Source of the DNA: Sanghuangporus weigelae
Taxonomy: Eukaryota; Basidiomycota; Agaricomycetes; Hymenochaetales; Hymenochaetaceae
Length of the DNA stretch: 64,000 nucleotides
Direction of reading: 5' to 3'
Assembly: GCA_033182465.1 (NCBI GenBank)
Contig: CP137320.1
Span: 1,984,001 to 2,048,000 of the forward strand
Below are positions 1 to 10,991 of this stretch, piece after piece; positions within the stretch are counted from its first letter, which is position 1; each line of letters begins with the position of its first letter. Under the pieces are notes generated by a model that saw nothing but the letters and a program-made list of their open reading frames with translations, made no database searches and was not told the DNA's origin. Made by a program: the position numbers and the translations under genes.

Positions 1-1290
1 AACTAACGGCTGCTTTTGTTCATTTTGCTTCATTCTTGGTTTCGTGGAAGAGATGTAACATCGCCGCTTGGCTGTCTGGAAAATGGCATTCGCTGCATCT
101 GTAAATAACCAAGGTGATTGGTGCTGACGTGCTGTTCCAGATGCTGTCGTCGAATTGGATGCTATTATTGTCTCTAAATATGCGTGAAAAGCGATAGGAT
201 CGTATGAAAGAAGATAACTTTTGCAACATCGTCAGTCTTTGATCACCGACATGACAAAAAGAAACGCTCTCACTTGAGAAGATTTCGTAGTGTGGCCAGG
301 TCGCTGACGAGTTGCTTTGTCTTTGGTCCGACTCTATGCCACACAGGGTCTAACTGCCGCCGAACAACGGCATCAAAGGATCGAAAGTATGCGTTCTCAA
401 CATTCAAGTCGTCCAGGTCGAGCTACAGAGTGTTTGAATCGTGAGTCACATGCGATGGTGTGAAGGTAGCCGCGTACATTCGTATTTGAGCGTTTCAGTT
501 CTGAGAGCGTCGCCGTCATACATTGAACGATGGCTTGATGAATTTCATTCATGGACTCGGATAGCTCTTGATGCAGTTCAACAACATCCGCCTTCCGCCT
601 CCCAAGCGACTCCTTCACTACCTCGTGGAATCGGGGGTAGATATGTACTTTGCGTAGTTGAAACTCTTTCATAATGGCTTTGAGTGGATATAGACCACTA
701 GTGAACTGTTCTGGGTTATCAGAGAAGGCTTTGATGAACCCATCCAGGTTCTTTTCGCGAAATAAGCGTATTATGAACGCTTCAACAGATAGAGCAGTGA
801 CTCTACGGCGATTTCAGTTGACAACTCTGACAAGAAGTGATACGAGTTATGTACTTCTCAGCGTGCAAGACCACAAGACCGGTAATGAGCCCAACTGGGA
901 TGTCGGATTGCAGCATATCGACGACGAGGATACGCGAGGTGACTGAGATTAGGCCACCCTGCTTGTAAAGCGCCTGTCTTGATTACGGGTGAGGTACGAG
1001 TCATGAAATCAGAGATAATTAGCTGCTCGCCTGTCCTTTCTTGACATCTCAAACCCGACAACCCTGAGTCCCGGTTTCCTACACCCCATTATACCTAGCT
1101 CCTCTCCTATCGCATCCTCCTCGTCACTTCCATTCACAAGGAGGACTAGGTTCTGAGAGTCGTCGTAAATCTTGAGAAGAGTGCAGACGATTTTGCGCAA
1201 GCCAAGCCCTCGAGCAATAATGAGCAAATCCGACGAGGCCGGGTCATGGATGTTCTCAAGAATATGTCGCTGGAAAGACAGAAGGGACAT
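1..1290 (-). CDS. RAD1: DNA repair endonuclease XPF/Rad1, 5' part (runs off the window)
   Basis: Large subunit of the XPF-ERCC1 (Rad1-Rad10) structure-specific nuclease of nucleotide excision repair. The first exon starts at ATG 1290 and carries the family's N-terminal helicase-like signature: ARGLGLRKIVCTLLKIYD, then LLVNGSDEED and GEELGIMGCRKPGLRVVGF. Later exons give SVTSRILVVDMLQSDIPVGL, then FREKNLDGFIKAFSDNPEQF and LRKVHIYPRFHEVVKES. After two more short introns come DPVWHRVGPKTKQLVSDL and SYDPIAFHAYLETIIASNS. The track of homology continues to base 1 with SPWLFTDAANAIFQTAKRR. Only the N-terminal, non-catalytic half is present; the ERKxxxD nuclease motif lies outside. At least four short introns with GT..AG ends are needed. 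The start is well supported because the first exon aligns from near the family's N-terminus. Confidence 0.93.
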
Positions 1291-1523
1291 GATGTCCTAG
1301 ATGTCATTCAAGTCTGCAACCTTGAGTCAGAGAGGCCACGGGAAATGGTGCCGTAGCTCGAAACCAGTAATCCGCCCGTCAAGAGTCATGCACTTGTATT
1401 GCGTTAGTGAAAGTTAAGTGAGAAAGCGCGTCTGAACCATGTCGCGGATCTATCTGTTCGTCTTCGAGAGCAACTCAAATTAAAACTCCGATTATTCGAA
1501 ACTCATATCAGACTAATTTGATT

Positions 1524-2407
1524 TTATGAAGGCATGGATTTTAGTATAAAGCTCGATGGCAGGATGAACATGAGACACCATATCAACCAAGAAAGAAGAT
1601 CATGGGGCCAATAAGGAATAACGTGCGTAGAGTTACAGCCCAGTGCTCGTAAAATAGAATCAGACAAAACCTCTGGTGACGGACACAAAAGTGAATTTGT
1701 CTTTGCACGGCTTTCGGCGTCAAAGTACTCCATAAAGGTGACTTCTGTTTCGTTATGTCCATGCGATTGGAGCTGCTCGAAGAGACCTGCTGCGAAGGAC
1801 TACATCGAAATGAACATTAGACGATCTAGCATCGAACATAGTCATCGAAGATTACCTTGAAGTATCCCGAGCCCTCTTCCAAGGAGGGAGATAACGTATT
1901 TGCGATAATTATCAATGCAGATGGAGCATGATTGACGAGAAGAGGTAGAGCCACCTTTTGTAAGTCCGCGACAGTCTGAATTGAAGGTGCTTCCTTTGTC
2001 GAAAATTCATAGCCTGTGTTTGAACCCGCCCTGATGCAACTGACAAAGAGGGAAATATTTCGTGATCTCGCAGAGAATGTTTGTAATGCGTTGTCATCGT
2101 CAACTGCTTGTGCTGTAGTAAACGTGATGCTTCTCTTCGGGTATGCCGATCGAAGGTGTTCATGCAAGCTGCTTTGCTGAGAAGGATTCATTGCGATTAA
2201 GATAAGATCGAAACCACAAGAAAGGAGCCTTCTGCATAGACTGAAGCACATACAGATGGGTCGGTAAATACTGCATAGGCATTATAGTAACCCCACTCAC
2301 CCCGAACAAAGCTCCTCTGAGTCCTGGTCATAAAGTACAATCGAGCATGGTTCATCATCGTGGAGATATTTCTGGACCGACAAAGAGTGAGAAAGCCTCC
2401 AGAGCAT
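1524..2407 (-). CDS. Degenerate short-chain dehydrogenase-like protein (3-ketoacyl/steroid reductase family)
   Basis: Three exons joined by two short introns (GTGAGT..TTCAG near 2250-2310 and GTAATC..TGTAG near 1800-1856) give a protein collinear with fungal 12-beta-HSD/3-ketoacyl-CoA reductase-like SDRs. Landmarks are QKYLHDDEPCSIVLY, CGFDLILIAMNPSQ, LVNHAPSALIIIANTLS and a C-terminus PSPEVLSDSILRALGC..VIPYWPHDLLSW. Every catalytic hallmark is altered. The TGxxxGIG cofactor loop reads DQDSEELCSG, the NNAG position reads SCIRAG, and no YxxxK follows the serine-strand region, where the sequence reads GYFKSFAAG. The frame stays open across splices, which favours an expressed pseudoenzyme over a dead gene. 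The start is uncertain: I used the ATG just before the YLH segment, but an upstream exon could carry the usual membrane anchor. Confidence 0.6.
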
Positions 2408-2622
2408 GGCCCGGATTGTAGCTCGAAGTGCTTGGATACAGTAAACGTGGCATTATAGAAGGAAGCACACGCTGATCGTGAGATTTCCAGACTCGAAATG
2501 ATCGGCAGTACTCTATTTGGAAAGTCATAAACACGACCAATCAAATCGAACGCGCGTCCATGGCGCGTCTCTGCAACCTTCACCTCCTCTCATTCATCTT
2601 CGTACCGGTTTAACAAGTTGGA

Positions 2623-3850
2623 ATGGTTGCAACAACAACGGAACAGGTCAGCTCTTACGCATATAATTCTCAATCTTCATCTGAGATTCTTCCCTGAAGC
2701 TTTTAGAGCTCCAAGGGACTACCGTAGGTAAATACAGTCAGGTCCTGCGTACCGATCCACGACTCATGAGGACGTAGTCATTCATCCCCTTGTCCTCTTG
2801 TCTGTGACCGACCATCATGCGCGATCTGTTGCAAGAAGCTCGACAAAGCGAGTCGTTGGTGTTCTGTTAGGTCAAGATAACGGCAAAGTCGTGAACGTGG
2901 CGAACTCCTTCGCTGTACCATTCGAGGAAGATGAGAAGGATAGCAAGACTTGGTTTTTGGACCACAACTACATTGAAACGGTTTGGGAGATGTTCAAGAA
3001 GGTGAACGGTAAGTGGTGCCAGCTACTTCTTTCCGATGCCTTGTATTCAACTTGGCGAACAGCTCGAGAACGAATGATTGGGTGGTACCATACCGGGCCG
3101 AAGTTACGAGCATCGGATTTAGAAATCAACGATTTGTTCAAACGATTCATCCCTCGTCCAGTGATGGTCATAGTAGATGTTCGACCGCAAACTGTTGGGA
3201 TACCTACCGATGCTTACTTTGCCGTGGAGGAAATCAAAGATGTATGTCCTTAATACTTGGTACGCATACTTGAAGGCTCACTTCCTGTCTTCCAGGATGG
3301 AACAGAAACTCGAAAGACCTTCTTTCATGTCCCGTCCGCGATTGAAGCGGAGGAAGCGGAGGAAATCGGTGTGGAGCATTTGCTTCGAGATATCAAAGAC
3401 TCCACGACCACCACACTTGCAACGCGCGTCAGCGAACAATTGGCTTCACTTAGAGGCTTACAATCTCGACTGTCAGAAGTTCAGAGCTACCTTGTGGATG
3501 TTGCCTCAGGAAATTTGTTTATAAACCATCAAATAGTGTACCACCTGCAGGACGTCTTCAATCTTCTCCCTGACCTGAACGACCCCATAATCACGCAAAG
3601 CTTCACGGCGAACACTAACGATCAACTTCTCGTGGTTTACCTCAGCAGCTTAGTACGCGCTGTCATCGCCTTGCATGCACTTGTGGATAATAAGGAGGCG
3701 AACGGAAGAGCAGAGCTAGAGGAAGGGAAGGGAGATGAAAAGTCGAAGACGGACAAGGACGAGACAAAGAAAACCGAGGCGGATGGCGAAGCAAAGTTAG
3801 GAAAAGAGGAGTCAAGTAAGGAGTCTAAAGAATCTGAAAAGCCGACGTAA
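2623..3850 (+). CDS. RPN8: 26S proteasome regulatory subunit Rpn8 (PSMD7)
   Basis: Non-catalytic MPN-domain subunit of the proteasome lid, partner of the deubiquitinase Rpn11. Four exons (2623-2646, 2771-3008, 3063-3241, 3296-3850) join in frame to 331 residues. The first exon codes only MVATTTEQ; the second opens with [15 protein letters not shown]. Family motifs include [48 protein letters not shown] and [14 protein letters not shown]. The JAMM metal-binding set (HxH..D) is replaced by YHTGP, as expected for Rpn8. The C-terminal half carries the helical lid-assembly region (FNLLPDLND). It ends in a Lys/Glu-rich tail of about 45 residues. It diverges from the SDR-like gene to the left; the start codons are about 215 bases apart. 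Confidence 0.95.
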
Positions 3851-4421
3851 TCGCTATTTCGGAATGTACCTGTTCTATTATCTATACACTCCCGATTTTC
3901 GATTCCATAAGTAATTTGAAGGGTATGTTGCTAGTCGAGATTGGAGAACTTAGATTTAGTCTTTAACGATGATCGGCAGGAAGGGAAGCTGAAGAAGCTG
4001 ATATAACTATGGGACAAAGGGAAAGCAGTCCCCGCACTTGATATGATATGAGACTCTGGCTGCTCTGGACGAACTCAATTACAGTACTAGTTACATAATC
4101 TAGTACTAGCAATTCGAATTCGACTCATCTTCAAAAAGGCTGTGCCACCACTACTCTCACGTCACGATTTGCTCATGTAAGCTGCTACCGGCCGTCGATT
4201 TGCACGTGTGCTTTTCCGCCTTGACTTCATACTATCACTCGTGCCTCGTGGGTCGGGTCGACGCCAATTTCAACAAAACTGACTAGTTTCTTCACCAGTG
4301 TGTACACATATTCTCTTCACACAACAACAGGGTGTTGCAAAAAGCCGTAGCTGCGGTGGACGGCAGATGTACCTCCTACTGACGGCGCCTACTCTTCCCT
4401 CAGCAAAACAGTACCGCAAAA
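3851..4421. other. Intergenic, RPN8 to CNBP-like gene
   Basis: No coding potential seen. It must hold the RPN8 3' end and the promoter of the zinc-knuckle gene. A small AT-rich patch repeats TAGTACTAG-like words near 4084-4110. Confidence 0.5.
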
Positions 4422-5684
4422 ATGTCGCGTGCCCAAGGATGCTTCAACTGTGGAATGTGTGCGTGTCTTTTGTGTTGCTAGATTGTTTGAACTCTTCACA
4501 TCCATCTGTATTCATGTCCTCCTTCGCTCCAATACACTGGATTCTATTTACCTGCCTTTTTTTGGCGCGTGAAGTGTTGCTGACGCCCATTGTTTTGATA
4601 CCTAATTTCATGTCCTGTATGGCGTCGCCGACATCTTTGGGAACAATTTTACGAACGATGATGATTTTTGGCTCATATCGTTGCTCACGACAAATAAAAT
4701 CGTTCTTCGTCAAACAAATATCCACTCTACAATAAATTGAACACCACCAGCCGGCCACCGGGCGAAAGATTGTACAGCAGAACAAAAATGGTACAGCTGT
4801 TTGAGCGCCTCGTTTGGACCTGTAAACTGATTATATTTTCTGCTATGATTGAAAACAATCTCGGATTAATTACAGTTATAATTGTCAGCAGCGTTTTCTT
4901 CTGATGTTCTTAAGTATCTCATTAACATGTAGAATTATAGGCGGCGAAAGTGGACACGTTTCGCGTGATTGCCAAGGCCCACCAAAATCGAAAGAATGCT
5001 ACAACTGCGGGAAGACTGACCACCTAGTTCGATTCTTCACTACTTCTGCTCCGTTGAGTTCACATAAATATTACTTCCAGGCAAAGGACTGCACGGATGC
5101 TCCAGCAGAGCGTAGCAACTACAGCTCCTTCAACAATGGCCGTGAGAGTGGACCGAGCTCTGGACAAGAATGCTATCGCTGCTCGAAAGTCGGTCATATC
5201 GCTCGCAACTGCCCAGAGGCTGCCAGCGCTGGCTCAGGAGCAGGCGGTTGGAATGATCGCGGATCCAATGATAATTACAGCGGGAAGTCATGGTAAGCTA
5301 ATATCTAAGCACGACTCTCCGGAGACGTGTATGATTGATTTTCTTTATGATAGCTTTAAGTGCGGAGGATTTGGACATCTTTCACGCGATTGCCGAAAGG
5401 GCGCAAAGTGCTACAACTGCTCTGGCTTCGTTAGTGCCGATTTCTACTTTTCCAGAAGGCGATGATAATCTGATTACATTGTATGGGTCATATAGGGCCA
5501 CATAAGTCGTGACTGCACGAAACCTCAGTCACGATCCTGCTACACGTGCGGGTCTGAAGGGTGAGCACTTATTTATCTTTGAGTATGTGGTTTCATGTGT
5601 GACTTGATTTTTCACAGGCATCTATCCAGGGACTGCCCCGGACAGGCTCCGGAAGCTGAGCCTGTCGCTGCTGAAGCGGCTTGA
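4422..5684 (+). CDS. GIS2: CCHC zinc-knuckle nucleic-acid-binding protein, CNBP/Gis2/Byr3 type
   Basis: Single-stranded RNA/DNA-binding protein of the CNBP family, which in yeast (Gis2) associates with mRNAs and ribosomes. Eight exons (4422-4458, 4751-4790, 4876-4883, 4941-5026, 5081-5292, 5354-5429, 5496-5560, 5618-5684) total 591 bases and give 196 residues. There are seven perfect Cx2Cx4Hx4C knuckles, the usual CNBP number: CFNCGMSGHRAKDC, CYNCGESGHVSRDC, CYNCGKTDHLAKDC, CYRCSKVGHIARNC, CFKCGGFGHLSRDC, CYNCSGFGHISRDC and CYTCGSEGHLSRDC. A Gly/Ser/Asn-rich linker follows knuckle 4. Exon 3 is only 8 bases, and it is required to restore knuckle 2. All seven introns fall within knuckle codons. 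The start ATG is supported because knuckle 1 begins at residue 7, as in homologues. Confidence 0.93.
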
Positions 5685-6082
5685 GATATATATTTAGTAT
5701 GACGAGATACTTGCTTTGCTCCCTTGCCCTTGATCTTTCTTGCTCGTTCGTACGTTCGTACATACTCGTGTCGATCTACCACTGTCTGTGTATAACGATA
5801 CTTGTCTTGGCATATCGATGAACCAAAAAAAGTTGCTATTCGAGATAAAGAAATGTATATAAGTATGCTTATGTCTGATTGTGCCCATCTCTTGTCTCGT
5901 CTCATTAGGGTACTCTTTGCGAGACAATTCGATTTGAGAAATATATGAGTATTGCACTTCTTAGAGCATGAAATTTGGGTAACAGCGATCTGAACGAGGG
6001 CTCGACATAAATTAGAAGGTACGTATGGATACCGTCCATGCTTTTTATGAAAAGATAAAGAGATGCCGGTGGCGAGCGACAT
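5685..6082. other. Convergent 3' intergenic region
   Basis: About 400 bases between the convergent zinc-knuckle and Pmt2-like genes. It is AT-rich with several TATA-like and poly(A)-signal-like words. No gene seen. Confidence 0.5.
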
Positions 6083-9000
6083 CTAGAGATGCACGTGGTC
6101 GTAGATATTCCACGTCTAGGTAAAGATTCAGCCAAATTTTTGCATGATGTGGACCCGAGAGATATCCGAGTTACTTACTTTACGCCAGAGCAGACCCTTA
6201 TGATCCTTAATTGGACCGTCAATACCAAACGCAAGACTTCGGAACCACCACCAACATCCAATGATGGCGATAGCTGCGACGCCAAAAGCGACCCACTTGT
6301 GACTCTGAGCAAGCCGACGATTTGTGAAGAAGAAATGATCGAGCAGGTGCGCGAACATGAGTACGGAGAAGTATAGAGTCGGAAGCTGAGAGAAAACATA
6401 AGTCCTGTATCAGATGAACGTAATCGGAGGAGGTAAAGACGTACGTAATGATGGATGTAAGTCACACGTCCCATGACAAGGAAAGGAACGAAGTGAAGTA
6501 TCCAGCCAACCATTGCAACCTTCCAGACGTATAAGAAGTGCTCCCATTCATCTGTATCTCAACAGATCAGACAAAAGGCCGCAGCGGTTTATAACAGTTC
6601 CTCACCTGGTTCGAAGTCTTTGTATTTACGCTGACGTCTCATTAAATAGATGCCCAAGGCAATGACTGAGATGATCAAGCTTGTCGATCCTGCCCACCAA
6701 ATTATGGGAGTGCCAAGTAAGTAGTACTTCGTCTGCTGGTCACCCCATCCACACATGCGCAGACCAACATACAGGAACGGCCAGTCCAAGGGTTTGGATG
6801 CTAGGATATCTTCCTTGTCCGGGTCTGGAATGAGGGCATTGTTCGAAGTCATCATTGCAACGTTCAGATGCCAGAAATCCCGCAGGAACGGTGACTTGTA
6901 GAACTTCGTGTCACCAGGAGGCACTGGAAGAAAAACTGTCAGTATAAAGAAAGTGCATAAGGAGCTCATATTACATCGGTCATTCCAGTGGCTCTCTACA
7001 TTCCACCAGGTATGAACATCGGTCGGGTCGTTCTCCTTGATGCAAGACACTTCAACCTGCTTGAAGCCCCATTCCGGAAGGATTGCATTTGCTGCACGGA
7101 GATAACATCCAAGCTTCTCGTGGTGGAAACGCACGCGAGTCGTCAATGAATGGATACGATCGACGTGTTCTTTACTTCCTCGCTTCAAGTCATCAACGAC
7201 CTCAACACGCCAGTAGTCATGGTAGTCACCAACAGTCGCATTTCCGTAGCAAGATACTTCGTTGTTCAGTTTCGTAACGGGTGCCGGGACATTATGCGAG
7301 TGAAGGTTGCGAGTTGTCGGGCCATGCTGGAGACGGATGACGTCTCCGTCAGTGAGGAATCGGATAGGCCCGTGTATATCGAGAGGTAGCTCATCCCACC
7401 TGGGATGAATGATCCATTCGTTATTATTGTCCTTATAATGATAGCAGGTTACTTGTTGCTGATTTGATCCAACCGGATAAGTCTGGACATGAGAGTGGAG
7501 AAGACCACCCCCGTATCCTACGTTCTTCAGAGTGATTTTCGACCCGAAAGCAATGTCTAAAGGGCATGTGAATACGCGGCGCGTTGGTCCAATGATTGTA
7601 GAATTCAATACGTACCAAGCGGGTTCTTTCCGAAGTCGTTGCCTTTGAGATTCGCCTGGAACAGAGAGCTCATTTGCGCGTCACCTGGACCAGAATGATT
7701 CAAGACCATGAAGTGGATCTTGAACGTCATCATATACACTAAGATAGGAAGAACGATTAGACATGCGATTCGAGCTCCCCAGTGTTTTGCTTGATCGTGC
7801 TACAGCGGACAGTCAGATAAGAAAGAATTTGAAGTATAATTCAAAACTCACCCATGATAAACGAAGATCCCCGAACTTGTTCCAAAGATCTTCTATTGTA
7901 TAGGCACCGACAAGGCAAGTGACGAAAAGGCCGACCCATTTCACGCTACGGTATCCTCAGCATTCAGCTCAAGGCACGTAAAAATTAGTCTCACCTAGTT
8001 ACGCATCCTATAGATAGACCCGTCATCATGAGCCAAAGCCACCACTCGGGTGAGAATGATCTGTGGGCTTTATTTAGCAAAGTTCTACGAACTTGCAGCA
8101 CTTCACCTACCGGTATTGTTGATTATTAAACTTGGCCATACAAAAAACAGTAGTGAACGTGAAGAAAAGTAGCATTGCGTCTAGCAAGATAAAACGAGAA
8201 ATACACTGCCACGCGACATCTAAAAGACATGGAAAATCAATTCGCAGAATTCCTGATTCGAAGCTGGAGGCTTACCGCAGAGTGCCATAATAGCAACTAA
8301 ATGACAAGCACGCCTGCTCATTCCCAGCTCCACCGCAGTGTACCAGCCTAATGGCACCAATGCGACACCAAAGATTGCTAGCATCACGCGCATCGCAACA
8401 TAAGGCACATTTTCCGGATATTCCGATCCACTTTTGAAGTCGAAGTGTCCGTCGTAACCGGAAAGCAAACCGACAAGGCCGACTAACATCTTTCCGAGTG
8501 GCGGATGCACGTCGAAATAGAATTCGCGCTTCAGGTAATGGGAGCCGAACTTGCCAAAGTGCGCTTCATCCCAAACAACAATGTTCGACTTCCCGATCTT
8601 GTAAAAGCGCGTCCAACAAGACAGAAGCGTGTAGATAGCCGGAGGGATGTGTTCTGAGTTCTGTTGAATGAATTCTGTCTAACGAACAGGTAGCGCCCAT
8701 TAGCAACTCTGAACAGGATTTGCCAGCTCATAGGTTCATACTCACCAAACTTGTCGGAGGCGGTGGTGGTGGCCTTTGAGGTCTGCCACCAAGCGTCGGA
8801 CCCTTCATCGGCCTCATCTTGCTGTATACATCCTTCCCCTCATCGTTGTAAGTGTATTCGCGTTTGACGTCCTGTTGACCATTACTACTAGCGCCACCTC
8901 CCTTCACTCTCCTACGCGCGGATTCTTCGGTCATATAGTGCAGCGGCAGCTCCTCCTCTTGCTGCGAAGGCCAATGCGATGATTGGAAGCTGCTGTCTGG

Positions 9001-9093
9001 ATAGTTTATTTCTTCGTACTCTGACGAAATGCGAGTTGGACTAGGCGGGGGAGAATAGCCGAGGTTTAGAGCAACTTGCGAAGGACGCTGCAT
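6083..9093 (-). CDS. PMT2: Dolichyl-phosphate-mannose--protein mannosyltransferase, Pmt2 type
   Basis: ER membrane GT39 enzyme that starts protein O-mannosylation from dolichyl-phosphate-mannose, normally as a Pmt1-Pmt2 heterodimer. The N-terminal exon (ATG at 9093) is cytosolic and Pro-rich. It is followed by [18 protein letters not shown], which carries the catalytic Asp-Glu of the first lumenal loop, and by [20 protein letters not shown]. Other landmarks are [19 protein letters not shown] and the MIR domain ([29 protein letters not shown]). The C-terminal membrane segments include [18 protein letters not shown] and [15 protein letters not shown]. The last coding exon is tiny ([10 protein letters not shown] then TAG). 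[10 protein letters not shown] favours Pmt2 over Pmt1 or Pmt4. Roughly ten short introns are needed; not every boundary was placed. Confidence 0.88.
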
Positions 9094-9453
9094 ACGATCA
9101 AGTAACCGAAGCAGCTGCCGCTGTGTTGGTTAGGATTCAAAATTCTGCTCGCCACAGAACTTGGTATTTCTCCGTTGTTCAGTAGCAGTTGCAGAATTTT
9201 GAGCGGGCCTCACGTGAATGGACGCCAGTGAATGTGCTGCGCAACAGACTGAATGTTTGAGAGCAAGTAGTAAATGATGGGCCCGCCGAGGCGAGACTGA
9301 CGTGTCGATCACAGCACAGGAACGGATACAAAATTGTAATAACAGTGCAAAGCAAACGCCTACTCGTCCTTATAATAACTACACATATACTAAAATTGCA
9401 TGGGAAACGCTATATATACGACACGAAAGCAAGACCAGCATGGAATCAATACA
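9094..9453. other. Intergenic, PMT2 promoter side
   Basis: About 360 bases between the start of the Pmt2-like gene and the end of fibrillarin. It contains a CACGTG word near 9211. No gene seen. Confidence 0.45.
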
Positions 9454-10738
9454 CTAGTGCCGATTGTAAACACCTGAAATCGGAGTTAATACAAAAAACT
9501 CCTCGAATTGTGAGAAGACAGCTCACCAATAACCATTGCATGATCACGCTCGTAAGGCTATTGGCAGGAAATTATTAGAGAAAACTCTACATCAAAGCTT
9601 CTGGAAAACGTACCTCAAGAGTAAGCTGTTCGATGGGTTTAATTTTTTCAGCAGCAAGTTTGTTTCGTTCGCTCTCGAAGACGACAGCTGCTGGCGCAGT
9701 TGAGTCTATGCAGTTCGCTTTTATCGAAATGACCACATGGCCTTCATTTTTGAGGAATTGGTGGGCGTTGAGAGCAACGATACGAGCTTGGTCGGGCTGA
9801 GCAACGTCCGCAAAGATTACATCTACCATCGACATGAGCATTCGATATTTTGAAGGATGACGAGCATCCTCGATAATTGCTAAGAAAAAATCGTGAGTTT
9901 CCTCTCAGTATAAAGAGAGAGAAGTAGTAGCGTACGAATAACGTTGGTTCGTTTCTTTGCCATTCCGATGAGATCCCGTCCTGAGCGGTTTGAAAACTCC
10001 ACAGCATACACAACTCCGTCCTAGAGAACAACATGAAACAGAGAGGAAGTTTCGAAACAGCAGGACTTACTTGGCCGACAACGTCTGCGACATGGCTAAC
10101 ACTCGTCCCACTAGCAGCACCAAGGTAAAGAACCTTCTTTCCAGGTGCGATATAGATATCCTCGACACCTCCGAGAATACCAGCAGCAAGCTTGCTGCGG
10201 AAAGGATTCCAGACACGGTACTCGACCTTCCCACCATCCTCACCGCTGTCGATAGTAATACGCTTTTCACCGTATACAGATTCCCCCGGAACAAGATTCT
10301 TAGTCACCAACATATGCTCCTTTCCTTTAGCAATGAAGACGCCCTCATGTTTATGCGGCTCGATGATAACTTTTGCGCCACCCCTCGCACCTCCTCGACC
10401 GCCTCTGGTTCCTCCTCTACCGCCGCGAGTTGGTTTACCTCGACCTCCCGGTCCAGGCGGTCCTTGAGAATAGGAAATCAGTATATTAAAGGTATACTTT
10501 AGGTATATTGGTCGACTAACCTCCTCGTCCCCCACCTCTGCCTCCACCACGTCCGCCTCGGTCCATGCCGCCTCCGCGTCCACCACGTCCTCCTCCTCGT
10601 GGTGCACCACGCCCGCCAAATCCTCCTCGCGCCGCACCTCGTCCGCCAAATCCTCCTCGACCTCCTGAAGCACCTTGAAGTTTGGACATATAAGTAGATG
10701 TGCCCAATACCGTACTTTATTCTCTTACCAAATGCCAT
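9454..10738 (-). CDS. NOP1: Fibrillarin, box C/D snoRNP 2'-O-methyltransferase
   Basis: Nucleolar methyltransferase guided by box C/D snoRNAs to rRNA. Exon 1 is only 10 bases (MAFG split), followed by a GAR domain of about 80 residues rich in RGG and GGRGG. The core then shows [46 protein letters not shown] and the SAM-binding motif [20 protein letters not shown]. After an intron come [18 protein letters not shown], the [17 protein letters not shown] region and [15 protein letters not shown]. The end reads [34 protein letters not shown] and a short VYNRH. The last two exons are separated by introns of about 55 bases. Homologues usually end a few residues longer. Several long forward-strand open frames here are shadows of the GAR repeat. 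Confidence 0.95.
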
Positions 10739-10991
10739 AACTTTACTTGCTTGTCTTGCGATATCTTTTAGGAAGTTGAAGGCAAATGCAACTCGATTGA
10801 ACTTTTTTTTTTGTCCGACATAGACGATCTTCTCACGCTCAAATTAGTAGATGATCGACGCCGAATCTGGACGTTGGATTAATACATTACCAAAACATTA
10901 CACAAGACAGATAAGTAAATAAAATACGCAGAATCAAGCAATACAAGAATACGCAGCACCGAGCGATAATGGACAAATAATATCGTTTGTT

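Noticed and set aside
441-946. Two forward open frames at the left end
   Set aside because: Both are antisense of XPF/Rad1 exons that match the family residue by residue.
10192-10467. Pro-rich forward open frames opposite fibrillarin
   Set aside because: They are antisense of the fibrillarin core and RGG repeats; the minus-strand protein is unmistakable.
10516-10707. Gly/Arg repeat as a possible DNA satellite
   Set aside because: It is the GAR domain of fibrillarin, irregular at the DNA level and in frame with the rest of the gene.
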